A stretch of DNA of 47,539 bases from Coprococcus sp. (GCA_016297495.1 JAEDGN010000013.1:1-47539); one strand, 5' to 3'; positions 1 through 9,374 are shown, counted from the first letter of the stretch. A program made the numbers and translations. Notes: generated from the letters alone by a model not told the origin.

Positions 1-19
1 CTTTTTTTAATTTTATAGC

Positions 20-48
20 TTGACAAATGACATCCTGTCATCTATTAT
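20..48 (+). promoter_or_regulatory. Sigma-A promoter of rpsT
   Basis: TTGACA at 20-25 and TATTAT at 43-48 are 17 bp apart, upstream of the S20 gene. A second TATAAT at 48-53 would give a 22-bp spacer and is less likely. The T-rich run at 1-14 may be the tail of a terminator from a gene outside the window. Confidence 0.75.
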
Positions 49-134
49 ATAATAGTATGTTTACATTAGAACGTCCGTGTCCGGGTTAATGCATAACACA
101 TCTATAATAAGAATGATGTTTGGAGGTGTACGAA

Positions 135-398
135 TTGGCTAATATCAAATCTGCAAAGAAGAGAGTCCTTGTAAATCAGACCAAGGCTTTAAGAAACAAG
201 ATGATTAAATCAGGTGTTAAGACAGCTATCAAGAAAGTTGACGCTGCTATCGCAGCAGGTGATAAGGAAGCTGCACAGGCTGCTTTATTGAATGCTACAA
301 GCGTTATTGACAAGGCAACATCCAAGGGTGTTTACCACAAGAACACTTCTTCCAGAAAAGTTGGAAGACTTGCTGCTGCTGTTAATAAGATGAATTAA
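135..398 (+). CDS. rpsT: 30S ribosomal protein S20
   Basis: Small-subunit ribosomal protein S20, which binds the 5' and 3' minor domains of 16S rRNA during 30S assembly. The reading frame opens further upstream, but the S20 family starts (M)ANIKSAKKR, which places the start at a TTG codon at 135. GGAGGT at 122-127, 7 nt upstream, supports this. The 87-residue basic, helical protein has the usual S20 length. It is monocistronic, with its own promoter and a strong terminator. A UUG start is also known for E. coli rpsT, where it is part of feedback control; whether that holds here is inference. Identification is very secure. Confidence 0.97.
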   Translation: MANIKSAKKRVLVNQTKALRNKMIKSGVKTAIKKVDAAIAAGDKEAAQAALLNATSVIDKATSKGVYHKNTSSRKVGRLAAAVNKMN

Positions 399-424
399 TA
401 TCTGTCAAGATAAATAAAACCAAT

Positions 425-470
425 AAAAGCATGTGTATAAACCCTCAATACACATGCTTTTTCTTTTTCC
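425..470 (+). terminator. Rho-independent terminator of rpsT
   Basis: Perfect 14-bp stem (425-438 with 448-461) and a 9-nt loop, followed by a T-rich tract at 458-468, 26 bp after the rpsT stop. It also lies beyond the 3' end of the convergent holA and may serve both. Confidence 0.9.
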
Positions 471-495
471 CCAGCCATTAATTGGCCATTGCCAA

Positions 496-1473
496 TTAAC
501 GGCTGTATTTCTGTATCATCCACTCCACCGCCAGCCGGTCGGTAATTCTGCCTGTTTTGACCGCTTCTTCCAGCTCCGTACCATCTTCGACAGCCTGGCG
601 CAGTACCGGCAGTTCAAAATTTCTTCCCAGAGCAATATTCCTTTTCACAATAAAATCCCTGATACCCGTTTTTTCAGCAATAGTTCCCGCAGGATATCCT
701 TTCACTGCCAGATCTCTGATCTCGTACAGTGTATTAAACTGTTTGATGATCAAATAGAGTATTCTCATGGGAGCTTCCTTCAATGTCACCAGATCATCAT
801 AGAGCTGTAATGCCTGATGTTGATTTTTTTCAGAAATAGCCCGAATCATATCAAAGATCTTGTTCTCCACAAAAGCACTGCACACCGCGTCCACGTCGGA
901 TCGTTCTATAACCTCCCGTTTACCCACATAACAGATCAGCTTTTCCATCTCCTGACGCATACAGTTCATATCATGCTCCACCAGCTGCAGAAAATACTGC
1001 AGTGTCTGTTCCTGAATCAGTTTATTTTCCCGTTTGACCATGCCAGCCAGCCAGAGAATCAGCTGTTTATCATTGGGTATGGTCAGATTAGCCGCATACC
1101 CCTCCCCTGAAACAGCTTTAAACAGCTTATTTCTCTTATCCACCTCAGCTTCAGCAAATACAATGCAGGTCGTCTCCGGAATATGTTTCATATATTCTGC
1201 AAGCTCATCATGGGAGGAAGTGAAAAATCCACTGTTTTCAACAATAATCAGACGATAATCACTGAAAAAAGGCATGGTATCGGCCAATGCCATGATCTCC
1301 TTTTCATCGATACCTTTTCCCTCAAAACTGGCCATATTCATTGTATCGCCCTCATTGATCAGGGCATCCCTAAGCCTGTCTCTGTACTGTATACGCAGAT
1401 AGGCTTCATCACCATATAATAAATATACATTTTTGAATGTTTTCTTCTTCAGATGTTCGTTTAAAGTCTTCAT
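496..1473 (-). CDS. holA: DNA polymerase III subunit delta
   Basis: Delta subunit of the replicative clamp loader, which opens the beta sliding clamp. The 325-residue protein has the HolA layout: an N-terminal degenerate AAA+ domain with the family motif VYLLYGDEAYL near residues 16-26, then the helical collar domain with TLKEAPMRILYLIIKQF around 230-246. No Walker A motif is present, as expected for delta. GGGAGGT lies just upstream of the ATG at 1473. It is the last gene of the minus-strand cluster after comEC, and holA follows comEC in many Firmicutes. The 129-bp gap to comEC shows no convincing promoter. Identification is secure. Confidence 0.95.
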   Translation of the reverse strand: MKTLNEHLKKKTFKNVYLLYGDEAYLRIQYRDRLRDALINEGDTMNMASFEGKGIDEKEIMALADTMPFFSDYRLIIVENSGFFTSSHDELAEYMKHIPETTCIVFAEAEVDKRNKLFKAVSGEGYAANLTIPNDKQLILWLAGMVKRENKLIQEQTLQYFLQLVEHDMNCMRQEMEKLICYVGKREVIERSDVDAVCSAFVENKIFDMIRAISEKNQHQALQLYDDLVTLKEAPMRILYLIIKQFNTLYEIRDLAVKGYPAGTIAEKTGIRDFIVKRNIALGRNFELPVLRQAVEDGTELEEAVKTGRITDRLAVEWMIQKYSR

Positions 1474-1602
1474 ACATACCTCCCGGCAAATAAGAACTGT
1501 TATGAGTGTAACATATTTTTCATAAAAATAATAGCGTAACCATTCAGCCTTTGAAGTTTTTGAAACCTATTTTGATAAACAACATGCCGAAAACAGACGG
1601 AT

Positions 1603-3960
1603 TTACCTTTTCAAATATGACCTGATTTCGAAGTTTCCATTATGATACACCATCAAAACAGCTCCTTTCTCCACGGTCACCCAAATATCCATACCAGCTT
1701 CTTCCAAACGTTCAATGGTTTCTGGCGCCGGGTGACCATAACGGTTATTTGCCCCACAGGATATGATTGCCATTTCTGCTCCGGTTTTTTCGAGAAATTC
1801 TCTGCTGCTGGAACGTCCTGAGCCATGATGACCTACCTTCAACACATCAATATCCTCCAGTTTTTGCCCGTCAAGCTTTGCTTCCGCCTTCTCAGAAATA
1901 TCCCCCGTCAGCAGAAAAGTCTTTTCCCCGGCCCGAAGCTTCAGTACCATGGAAGCATCATTTTTATCTTCATTAAAAGTCTCTGTTGAGTCAGGATAGA
2001 TACATTCAAACTCCCAGTCTCCACTTTCCCAGCGATCTCCGGCTTCTATATATATTATATCCACTCCATTTTCTGCAGCCATTTCTGCCAGTTCCATGCA
2101 TACCGGATCCTTTGCGGATACCCGCGTCAGCACCAGATGTCCAATCAGATTTTCAGACAGCAATTCCCGTATGCCGGACAAATGATCCTCATCCCCATGG
2201 GTCACACAGGCATAATCAACACTATCTTCACCATAATATTTTAAAAACGGAATGATACGATATTTGCCTGCATTCCTGACATCCGAACTTCCTCCATCCA
2301 CCAGCCATGTTGTACCCGAAGTTGTCCGGACAAAAATACAATCCCCCTGTCCAACATCCATAAAAGCTGCCAGCGGTATCATCCGTCTGAAAGGGACCAG
2401 AATAAGACTGCAGGATAACAATAACATCATCAACTTCTTCCTGTGTTCAGATGACATCCCACCCGTGGATAATTCCAAAACGATAAAAACGGTTAATATC
2501 ATATAATAAAGAACAACAAGAACCAGCGGCGGCACACCTGTCCTCCAGACCGCCATTGGTATTTTGGATGCCAGATCACACAAACTGTTATTGAATGTAA
2601 GCATAAAATGAATACTGCCTCCCAAAAAACCTGAAACCGGCGGCAGCACAAAACCGGCCATTCCCATCACTAGGCCAACAGGCACTAAAAGTTCCATCAT
2701 TGGCAGCACCACCAGATTCAGAAAAAAACTCACCAGAGGAATCTCACCATAATAGAAGGCTGCCAGCGGCAACGTTCCAATAGTCACTGCAGCTGAAGGT
2801 CCTATGTATTTCGCCAGTCTTGCTCTATCATATGCCTTCTTTTCTCTCTTTTTACCGGTTTCACAACTCTGTTCTCCGATAACTACACGGCGTATGGCAG
2901 GCCAGAGGACACCTATAGACAATACGGCTGCAAAAGAAAACTGCACCCCTGCCTGTGTCATCATTAACGGCCGCCTGATAAAAATAATCAATGCAGCAAG
3001 ACTAAGTGCAGACAGCATATCATAAGATCTTCCCAGAAAAACAGCCCCCATTTTCACCAGGAACATGATGACTGCCCTTTCAGTCGACGGCCCGTATCCC
3101 GTCATGACACCATAGCTCAATACAAGAAATGCAGACGTACAGGAACTGAATCTGAATCCCGCCCCCAGTCGTCGAAGCAACTCGAATATCCCCATCCCTA
3201 TCATGGAAATATGCAGTCCTGAGATAGCCAGAATATGAACAATCCCCACCTTCTGGTAAAGATCCTGTATGTCCTCATCCAGCAGCGTCTTGTCTCCCAG
3301 CAGAACAGCACCAAGAACCCCTGCATCTTTTTCAGTCAGATATTTCCGGTATATCTCCTTCCACTGCGCCCTGAATCGGTGCAATAGCATCTGATAGGAA
3401 AAAGATTTCGAAACAATGTCCATCTGCTCCGGCCATAAAATATAATCGATTCCCCTGGCATGATAATACTCTGCCGCATCAAACTGCCCGGGATTGGAGG
3501 CTCTCTGCGGCTTCTCCAGCTGTCCTGTCCCATGAACAACATATCCTGCCTGCGGCACTTCATTTCCTTTACTCAAATAAATAAGCAGTCCTGCTCTGTT
3601 TTCTTCTTTTGAATCAACATCCATTACCCCAATAGCTGCTGATTTTATTACCACAGCTGCAGAATTTTCCTTCTCTTCACAGGAAGTCACTACCCCGTAA
3701 AAACTGACTTCGGCCATGCCGCCCGACAAAATATTTTCACAGGGATAGACACTCGCCCGACTGTAATTGACAAAAGCCGACACGAAAAAAACAGGCAGAA
3801 TATAGAACGGCCAGCTTTTTAAAAGCTGTCGTCTGCATCTGCCTGCTATAACCATTATCAAAGCAGCCATCATTAATCCTGTATACAAAGACTGCCCCAG
3901 AATTTTCCACAATCCGCCTGCTATATATGCGACCCCAACCCACACAAGAGGTCTCTGCAT
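1603..3960 (-). CDS. comEC: ComEC/Rec2 DNA-uptake channel with C-terminal metallo-beta-lactamase domain
   Basis: Inner-membrane channel for single-stranded DNA in natural transformation. The 785 residues match full-length ComEC: hydrophobic N-terminus, an extracytoplasmic DUF4131/OB-like region (~60-190), the polytopic Competence domain (~210-530) containing GIVHILAISGLHISMIG, and a metallo-beta-lactamase domain from DVGQGD at 535. The metal-site motifs HGDEDH (588-593), TGD (~685) and GHHGS (~710) are all present, so the nuclease-like domain looks intact. AAGGAG precedes the ATG. It lies 15 bp after the GerMN lipoprotein. Transformation has rarely been shown in this lineage, so actual competence is unproven. 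Confidence 0.95.
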   Translation of the reverse strand: MQRPLVWVGVAYIAGGLWKILGQSLYTGLMMAALIMVIAGRCRRQLLKSWPFYILPVFFVSAFVNYSRASVYPCENILSGGMAEVSFYGVVTSCEEKENSAAVVIKSAAIGVMDVDSKEENRAGLLIYLSKGNEVPQAGYVVHGTGQLEKPQRASNPGQFDAAEYYHARGIDYILWPEQMDIVSKSFSYQMLLHRFRAQWKEIYRKYLTEKDAGVLGAVLLGDKTLLDEDIQDLYQKVGIVHILAISGLHISMIGMGIFELLRRLGAGFRFSSCTSAFLVLSYGVMTGYGPSTERAVIMFLVKMGAVFLGRSYDMLSALSLAALIIFIRRPLMMTQAGVQFSFAAVLSIGVLWPAIRRVVIGEQSCETGKKREKKAYDRARLAKYIGPSAAVTIGTLPLAAFYYGEIPLVSFFLNLVVLPMMELLVPVGLVMGMAGFVLPPVSGFLGGSIHFMLTFNNSLCDLASKIPMAVWRTGVPPLVLVVLYYMILTVFIVLELSTGGMSSEHRKKLMMLLLSCSLILVPFRRMIPLAAFMDVGQGDCIFVRTTSGTTWLVDGGSSDVRNAGKYRIIPFLKYYGEDSVDYACVTHGDEDHLSGIRELLSENLIGHLVLTRVSAKDPVCMELAEMAAENGVDIIYIEAGDRWESGDWEFECIYPDSTETFNEDKNDASMVLKLRAGEKTFLLTGDISEKAEAKLDGQKLEDIDVLKVGHHGSGRSSSREFLEKTGAEMAIISCGANNRYGHPAPETIERLEEAGMDIWVTVEKGAVLMVYHNGNFEIRSYLKR

Positions 3961-3975
3961 ATTATATACAACTCC

Positions 3976-4941
3976 TTATTCGATTACCATATCGGGTTTT
4001 GCTGTCAAAGTACTCGTGAGAATCACACCGTCCGGAGCTTCTGCTACAGGCTGTCCGTCCACAGTAATCTGTACTCTTTCCACATCTTCCAACTCAGTCA
4101 GTGAATTGACAACACCATAAACATTCAGTTTAAAATCCTGATCACCGATTTTTTCCAGGAACCCCTGATTGAAATCAACCTGACAAACCCCCTCTTTGAC
4201 ATACACGTTCTTAACCTGTGTATTGACCGACAATACCGGACAACAGCCCTCCACTGTCGGTCCTCTCAGCAGAGCCTCCAATACAACTGCCGCCATCGGA
4301 ACAGTATCATAATACTTCAATGTCGTCGAGGTCCTAATCAGTCCGCTGCCATCCTCGGATGCAAAATAAAGGCACAGATTGGCATCTTCCAGGTGATCCA
4401 GATTACTTGTAATCTCAGAAATATAATCTGAATTCTTCATTCGCAGCGTATTGCCTTCCCCATTCGCCATCCATTCACCACCGACATTGAACGAGACGTA
4501 ATCAATAATACCGCTGAATTGAGTCAGTGTCTTGACAATAGCCGCCCTTACAAGCATCTCGGAAGTTTTGGACATCTGATTATATTCTTCATAAAAATAC
4601 AGAGATAAGGTCCGACTGTCTTTGTCATAACTATATCGCTCAATCCTCACCGGAGCAGCTATCACCGGCTTGTAATTCTTATCATCCGGTTTTTTCTCCA
4701 GAGCCTCCAGACACTCCTGGATAATGCCGTCCTCCGTTGTCGATACAAGTTGATATCCCACAGCCCGAAGCTTTGTCTCATCATTGTTAATATAATAAAT
4801 ATTGTAGCCCGTGCCTGTATTCTCCGGTTCAGCACCCGTCTTATGGCTTCCTGCCAGATATTTGATATTCTGGCATCCACTTATAAAAACAGTCGTGCAA
4901 ATCAAAAGCAGCACCGCCAGCCAACGCCATCTGTATCTCAT
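3976..4941 (-). CDS. GerMN-domain lipoprotein, partner of the upstream two-component system
   Basis: Predicted lipoprotein: hydrophobic N-terminus with lipobox ISGC and acylated Cys23. Two GerMN-type domains follow: ~residues 75-185 and ~210-310, the second containing VVLEALLRGPTVEGCCPV and a VNSLTELEDVERVQ segment. GerMN domains occur in the spore germination protein GerM and in actinobacterial LpqB, the lipoprotein encoded after the MtrAB two-component system. Here the gene starts 11 bp after the sensor kinase stop and sits before comEC, so the LpqB-like arrangement is repeated. A role in tuning the kinase at the outer membrane face is inference from that order; a germination role is the alternative. 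Confidence 0.85.
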   Translation of the reverse strand: MRYRWRWLAVLLLICTTVFISGCQNIKYLAGSHKTGAEPENTGTGYNIYYINNDETKLRAVGYQLVSTTEDGIIQECLEALEKKPDDKNYKPVIAAPVRIERYSYDKDSRTLSLYFYEEYNQMSKTSEMLVRAAIVKTLTQFSGIIDYVSFNVGGEWMANGEGNTLRMKNSDYISEITSNLDHLEDANLCLYFASEDGSGLIRTSTTLKYYDTVPMAAVVLEALLRGPTVEGCCPVLSVNTQVKNVYVKEGVCQVDFNQGFLEKIGDQDFKLNVYGVVNSLTELEDVERVQITVDGQPVAEAPDGVILTSTLTAKPDMVIE

Positions 4942-4952
4942 AAGATATCCCC

Positions 4953-6347
4953 TTACTGTTTGATATAAGTCAATGGTATCCTCAATGAAAAAGTAGTCCC
5001 CTCATCTTCTTTGCTGACTACCTTAATGGCTCCATTATGCATCTGCACAATATTCTTTGTAATAGCAAGACCCAGGCCTGTACCGCCGGTCTCTCTCGAT
5101 CTGGCCTTGTCCACACGGTAAAATCTTTCAAATATCTTCTCCTGATATTCTTCAGGAATACCAATACCCGAGTCAGCGACAGTCACATAGAAATACTTAT
5201 GATCCGAATCCAGCGTCACTTTCACCCAGCCTCCGGCAATGTTATATTTAATGGCATTCTCCACCAGATTGGACAGGGCAAGTGTCAACTTGACTTCATC
5301 ACATTCCGCCGTCACCGTACGATAGCTTTCCAGCACCAGCTCAATATTTTTCTTGGCCGCAATCGGTTTCAGACGTTTTAAAATAGATTCGAGCAGATCA
5401 TTGATACTGATATTGGCGATATTCAGATCCGCCTCCGTTTTATCCATTTTAACCAGCGAGAGCAGATCATTAATAATTGTATTCTCTCTGTCAATCTCCT
5501 CTCCGATATCCTGCATGAATTCTCTGTAAAGCTCCACAGGCGCATCCGGCTGCATATTCAGTGAATCGGCCAGTACCTTCATGGATGTCAAAGGTGTTTT
5601 CAGTTCATGTGATACGTTGGAGACAAATTCCTGCCTTGAGCTTTCCAGTTCTTTAAGTCGTTTTAACATAGTGTTGAAAGCATCTGATATCTGTTCCACC
5701 TCAGAAAAGCCTGTCAGACAGACTTCTTCATCAAAATAGCCCTCAGAGATCCGGTTAATGGATGTGGCCATGTGTTTAAATGGTTTTGTAAAAATACGTG
5801 CCATGACAAAGGAAAGTACAATCAGCAGCAGTCCCACACTGATCATGACAAGTGTCATGGTCCGTAAAATGATATCGTGGCTCTCTGTCAGATCCGCACA
5901 TGACACAAAAAAAAGGATCATACCTCTGATGGTCTCCTCTGTCTCATCTTTTATAACATAGGTCAGCCATACCTGATCTGAATCCCTGTCATAGTAGGAC
6001 AGTTCCGTATCCTGGAGTGCCAGAACCACCTCTTCTGATACCAGTTTTTTGCCCATCAGCATACCATAGGTATCCATTCTCACTGTGAAATCCGCATCCG
6101 TTACTACAATACGGCCGTCATAAAGACCGGAGAACTGCTGTATCTCCCCATCAATGACGGCCGAAGCCTGTCCCTCCAGATAATCAGTCTGCAGCATCTC
6201 TTTTCCGATCAGCGCACCATAATTCCGCACCAGATCAATTCGGTTAGCCCGAATATGATTGATCATATACCCCGTATAAAAAGCCTGAAGGAAAATCACG
6301 GGGATCACCGTCAGCGCGATCATAGATATAAGAAGCCGCACATGCAT
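4953..6347 (-). CDS. Membrane sensor histidine kinase (HAMP, HisKA, HATPase_c)
   Basis: Kinase partner of the adjacent response regulator. Numbered from the ATG at 6347 (464 aa): TM1 ~6-25, an extracytoplasmic sensor region ~26-155, TM2 ~160-185, HAMP ~186-237, phospho-acceptor His247 in SHELKTPLTSMK, N-box NLVENAIKYN near 360, and G boxes DSGIGIP and TGGTGLGL. There is no PAS domain, unlike typical WalK. The open frame extends to 6446, overlapping the regulator by 71 bp; GTG at 6401 and TTG at 6398 are other possible starts. The ATG just before TM1 avoids that overlap but has only a weak ribosome site, so the exact start is uncertain. The ligand is unknown. Confidence 0.9.
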   Translation of the reverse strand: MHVRLLISMIALTVIPVIFLQAFYTGYMINHIRANRIDLVRNYGALIGKEMLQTDYLEGQASAVIDGEIQQFSGLYDGRIVVTDADFTVRMDTYGMLMGKKLVSEEVVLALQDTELSYYDRDSDQVWLTYVIKDETEETIRGMILFFVSCADLTESHDIILRTMTLVMISVGLLLIVLSFVMARIFTKPFKHMATSINRISEGYFDEEVCLTGFSEVEQISDAFNTMLKRLKELESSRQEFVSNVSHELKTPLTSMKVLADSLNMQPDAPVELYREFMQDIGEEIDRENTIINDLLSLVKMDKTEADLNIANISINDLLESILKRLKPIAAKKNIELVLESYRTVTAECDEVKLTLALSNLVENAIKYNIAGGWVKVTLDSDHKYFYVTVADSGIGIPEEYQEKIFERFYRVDKARSRETGGTGLGLAITKNIVQMHNGAIKVVSKEDEGTTFSLRIPLTYIKQ

Positions 6348-6375
6348 ACTGTGAAATACTCTTAATAACCTTTTT

Positions 6376-7065
6376 TTATTTCTGGAAGAAATAGCCAACA
6401 CCCCATTTTGTATGTATATATTTCGGTTCACTCGGGCTGGCCTCAATCTTCTCTCTCAGCCTTCTGACATGGACATCCACTGTACGGACATCCCCCGGAT
6501 AATCATATCCCCAGACAAGATTCAGGAGATTCTCTCTGTTAAAAACTTTATTCGGATTCGTAATCAAAAGCTCCAGAAGATCAAATTCCTTGGCCGTCAG
6601 ATTCACTTCCTTATCTGCAATAAATACACGCCGGCTGTCCAGTTCAATGCGCAGATCACCGGAAGTAATAGCACGCTCCACCGGCTGTTCCTGCCTTCTG
6701 TTCTTCGTACGGCGGATAATTGCCTTGATACGGGCCTTCACCTCCAGAATATTAAACGGTTTGGTCACATAATCATCCGCACCGTATTCCAGACCCAAAA
6801 TTTTATCCATATCATCACCTTTGGCTGTGAGCATAATAATCGGTACATCTGATTTTTCCCGGATCATCTGGCATACTTCAAAACCATTTAATTCAGGAAG
6901 CATCACATCCAGAAGAATAATATCATAATCATTCTGAGAAGCCAGCTCATAGGCCTCTTTACCATCATAAGCCGCTGTTACCTCCATACCATCCTGTTCC
7001 AGACTGAATTTGATGCCCTTTACAATCAACTTCTCATCATCCACAACCAAAACCTTATTCGCCAT
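6376..7065 (-). CDS. OmpR/PhoB-family response regulator (WalR/ResD-like)
   Basis: DNA-binding response regulator of 229 residues. The receiver domain (1-115) has the acidic pair D9/D10, phospho-acceptor Asp53 in LLDVMLPELNG, Thr80 and Lys102. The C-terminal winged helix (~130-228) carries LTAKEFDLLELL and DVRTVDVHVRRLREKIE, very close to WalR/PhoP-type regulators. It starts 9 bp after the comEA stop and is followed by its kinase. Targets are not known; the cluster suggests envelope or competence genes. Assignment to the OmpR family is secure, but the specific WalR equivalence is not. Confidence 0.95.
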   Translation of the reverse strand: MANKVLVVDDEKLIVKGIKFSLEQDGMEVTAAYDGKEAYELASQNDYDIILLDVMLPELNGFEVCQMIREKSDVPIIMLTAKGDDMDKILGLEYGADDYVTKPFNILEVKARIKAIIRRTKNRRQEQPVERAITSGDLRIELDSRRVFIADKEVNLTAKEFDLLELLITNPNKVFNRENLLNLVWGYDYPGDVRTVDVHVRRLREKIEASPSEPKYIHTKWGVGYFFQK

Positions 7066-7074
7066 TCTTTCACC

Positions 7075-7689
7075 TCAATCTGCTCTGATCAACGACTGAA
7101 TCTGTCCGAAAATCCCATCCTTAATCCCCGGGACCTCCCTCAGCTCCTCAACAGAAGCAAAGGCACCGTTCGCATCACGGTATGCAATAATCGCACTTGC
7201 CTTGGCCTCTCCGATTCCCGGCAAAGTCTGGAGCTGATCCGCAGTCGCTGTATTAATATTCACCCGTCCGTCGGACGATTTATCTTCTGTATTCTCTGAC
7301 GATGTCACCGTTTCCCCCTCTGCCGGCACATAGATTTTCTCGCCGTCTTCAAGAATATCTGCCAGATTCAGACCGTCCAGATCCGCATCTTCACAGACAC
7401 CTCCCGCCGCCTCGATCGCTTCAAAAAGGCGGGTTCCCGACTTCAGCTCATATACATCCGGATCATTCACCTTACCGCAGACATAAACATAAATCCTTCC
7501 GGCTTCCGTCTGACATATCGTCTCAATACTTTCAGACTCCCTGTCACTGTCCGCAGAAACAGCTTCCGAATCTGCCGCAGGCTGCAGTTCATCCGTCATC
7601 TCCGTCCTGTGGTCACAGCAGAACACCATTCCTGTCACCACAATGAATACAATCATCAATAATGTTCCATAGTTATACTTTCTATCCAT
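7075..7689 (-). CDS. comEA: ComEA DNA-binding competence protein
   Basis: Membrane-anchored receptor that binds double-stranded DNA and hands it to ComEC. From the chosen ATG at 7689 (204 aa): a TM anchor ~8-23, an acidic linker, an SLBB-like domain ~67-122 (VYVCGKVNDPDVYEL), then tandem helix-hairpin-helix motifs ~142-204 (VNINTATADQLQTLPGIG and ELREVPGI). The open frame runs 13 codons further, but AAGGAG lies 6-7 nt before this ATG. It is the first gene of the cluster, with its own promoter at 7737-7765. No comEB lies between comEA and comEC; the two-component system takes that place. Confidence 0.93.
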   Translation of the reverse strand: MDRKYNYGTLLMIVFIVVTGMVFCCDHRTEMTDELQPAADSEAVSADSDRESESIETICQTEAGRIYVYVCGKVNDPDVYELKSGTRLFEAIEAAGGVCEDADLDGLNLADILEDGEKIYVPAEGETVTSSENTEDKSSDGRVNINTATADQLQTLPGIGEAKASAIIAYRDANGAFASVEELREVPGIKDGIFGQIQSLIRAD

Positions 7690-7736
7690 TTCTCTCCTTC
7701 CCGGAAAGAACAGATACACAAAGATCACACGCTTTT

Positions 7737-7765
7737 ATTGTACAAAATAACGGAAAAGAATACAA
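7737..7765 (-). promoter_or_regulatory. Sigma-A promoter of the comEA cluster
   Basis: On the minus strand, TTGTAT (7760-7765) and TACAAT (7737-7742) are exactly 17 bp apart, ~50 bp before the comEA ATG. It is the only strong promoter visible for the comEA-regulator-kinase-GerMN-comEC-holA series. Confidence 0.7.
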
Positions 7766-7815
7766 GCATTTTTAACATCTTTTTAAAATTCTGTTAACAG
7801 TTCAATGATTAGATT

Positions 7816-8259
7816 TTATTTCCACTTTACAATGATAATACCGATGATGGAAAGTCCAAGACCTATCATCTTGGACCATTGAAAGTCGGCTTTCTCAACG
7901 CCAAACCAGCCCATCAATTCAATGATATAGGCAACCGCAATCTGGGAAACAACAATCAGCTGTGCCGCCCTTGCCGGTCCCAGTTGATTCATGCTAAGAA
8001 TGACTGTTAATGTAATAAACGCACCAATGACACCGCCAAACAGCATATATTTTGGACTCACGTCCATTAATGCTCCGATGCTGCTCCTGTCCCTTAGAAG
8101 CCATGCTGCCGCGCATACAAGAAAGGCTGAAAACTGCACCCACCCCGTACTTACCCAGAGACTTGTCTGCTTCGTCACCTCCGTATTCAAAACACCCTGA
8201 ATGCTCATAAGAGCACCGGATATCAACGCAACGATCCATCCTATCATATCAGCAACCAT
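7816..8259 (-). CDS. DMT-type small membrane protein (DUF606/YdcZ family)
   Basis: A 147-residue integral membrane protein with five hydrophobic segments at about 6-27, 40-56, 70-92, 97-118 and 130-146. The second half (VILSMNQLGPARAAQLIVVSQ) is typical of DUF606/YdcZ half-size relatives of the drug/metabolite transporter superfamily. Proteins of this kind usually work as pairs or homodimers; no second copy lies nearby. The substrate is unknown. A second ATG four codons in (8247) is an equally possible start. It lies on the same strand as hydE, 44 bp downstream, so co-transcription is possible. Confidence 0.8.
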   Translation of the reverse strand: MVADMIGWIVALISGALMSIQGVLNTEVTKQTSLWVSTGWVQFSAFLVCAAAWLLRDRSSIGALMDVSPKYMLFGGVIGAFITLTVILSMNQLGPARAAQLIVVSQIAVAYIIELMGWFGVEKADFQWSKMIGLGLSIIGIIIVKWK

Positions 8260-8303
8260 CCTTTTTTATCGATTACTGATAGTATAGGCGTCTTCTATGA
8301 CTT

Positions 8304-9338
8304 TTATGCTTTAAAATCACCACGATCCACCACGAGATGGTATCCCACCGAAGCCATACGGTTTTCAAGGCATCCTCTGCATTCCGCCGCTTCATCGCCT
8401 GTACAGATCTTATCATCATAAAGCTCATACTGTTTACGATTGACCACAGGCGAAAGATTCGGCATGACCACATTGCAGCCCGCCAGCATCCCCTGTTCAC
8501 GACCTGTAGCTTTGATCGTGCCAAGGGCCGTTGTTGCAGGCAGCAGAACATTTGGGAACATCACCCGCAGGATTGACAACAAAAATATCGTCAGTTCAAA
8601 GCTCCCCTTATTCTCGTCTGCAAACGGCGTCTCATGATGCGGCAAAAATGGTCCAATACCGATCATCTCCGGCTGAAGATCATGGAGAAAGATGAGATCT
8701 TCAGCCAAACATTCAAAGGTCTGTCCCGGTGCTCCTACCATAAATCCTGCACCCACCTGATATCCCATTGCCTTCAATGCATAAAGACAATCTTTCCGGT
8801 TCTGCAGTGACATCTCCTCAGGATGTAATTTTCGATAATGCTCTTCATTGGCCGTCTCGTGCCTCAGCAGATAACGATCGGCTCCAGCCTCTTTTAAACG
8901 TCGGTAACTTTCCACTGACCTCTCCCCCAGTGAAAGGGTAATGGCACAATCCGGATACGCTGCCCGGATACTGCTGACAATATCCGCCATCCTGTCATCA
9001 TTAAACCATGGATCTTCACCACCCTGCAGGACAAATGTACGATATCCCAGTGAATAACCATTCTCACAGCAGGACAGAATCTCTTCCTTTGTCAGACGAT
9101 ATCTTTCCAGAGCGCGATTGTCACGCCGGATACCGCAGTAGTAACAATTATTCTTACAATAATTGGTAAATTCTATCAATCCTCGAATATACACATCGTG
9201 GCCATAGTATTTCTCCCTCAACTTCACGGCCTCCTGACGCAGTATTTCCTTATCTTCATCACTCGTTCCGGACAGCAGATCTACAAACTCATCCTTTGTC
9301 AGAATGCGGTCCCGCATCAATTTTTCTATCAGCTTCAC
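8304..9338 (-). CDS. hydE: [FeFe]-hydrogenase H-cluster radical SAM maturase HydE
   Basis: Radical SAM enzyme that helps build the dithiomethylamine-containing diiron subcluster of [FeFe] hydrogenase. The 344 residues contain the radical SAM motif CKNNCYYC (Cys61, 65, 68) and a second cysteine set at 312, 320 and 323, with the C-x7-C-x2-C spacing seen in Thermotoga HydE. The start is GTG at 9338 with GGAG 7 nt upstream. HydF, HydG and the hydrogenase itself are not in the window, so the gene stands alone. It indicates an organism that disposes of electrons as H2. PylB or a BioB relative is the main alternative, but the C-terminal cysteines favour HydE. Confidence 0.9.
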   Translation of the reverse strand: MKLIEKLMRDRILTKDEFVDLLSGTSDEDKEILRQEAVKLREKYYGHDVYIRGLIEFTNYCKNNCYYCGIRRDNRALERYRLTKEEILSCCENGYSLGYRTFVLQGGEDPWFNDDRMADIVSSIRAAYPDCAITLSLGERSVESYRRLKEAGADRYLLRHETANEEHYRKLHPEEMSLQNRKDCLYALKAMGYQVGAGFMVGAPGQTFECLAEDLIFLHDLQPEMIGIGPFLPHHETPFADENKGSFELTIFLLSILRVMFPNVLLPATTALGTIKATGREQGMLAGCNVVMPNLSPVVNRKQYELYDDKICTGDEAAECRGCLENRMASVGYHLVVDRGDFKA

Positions 9339-9374
9339 AGGCTCACTCCATCAATCTTTTTTATTTTTCCCATA

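Noticed and set aside
433..1419. Several plus-strand open frames opposite holA
   Set aside because: They lie antisense to a clear holA, with no ribosome sites or family-like sequence.
6348..6446. Longer N-terminus of the sensor kinase
   Set aside because: It would overlap the regulator gene by up to 71 bp and adds no kinase-like sequence; the ATG just before TM1 is preferred.
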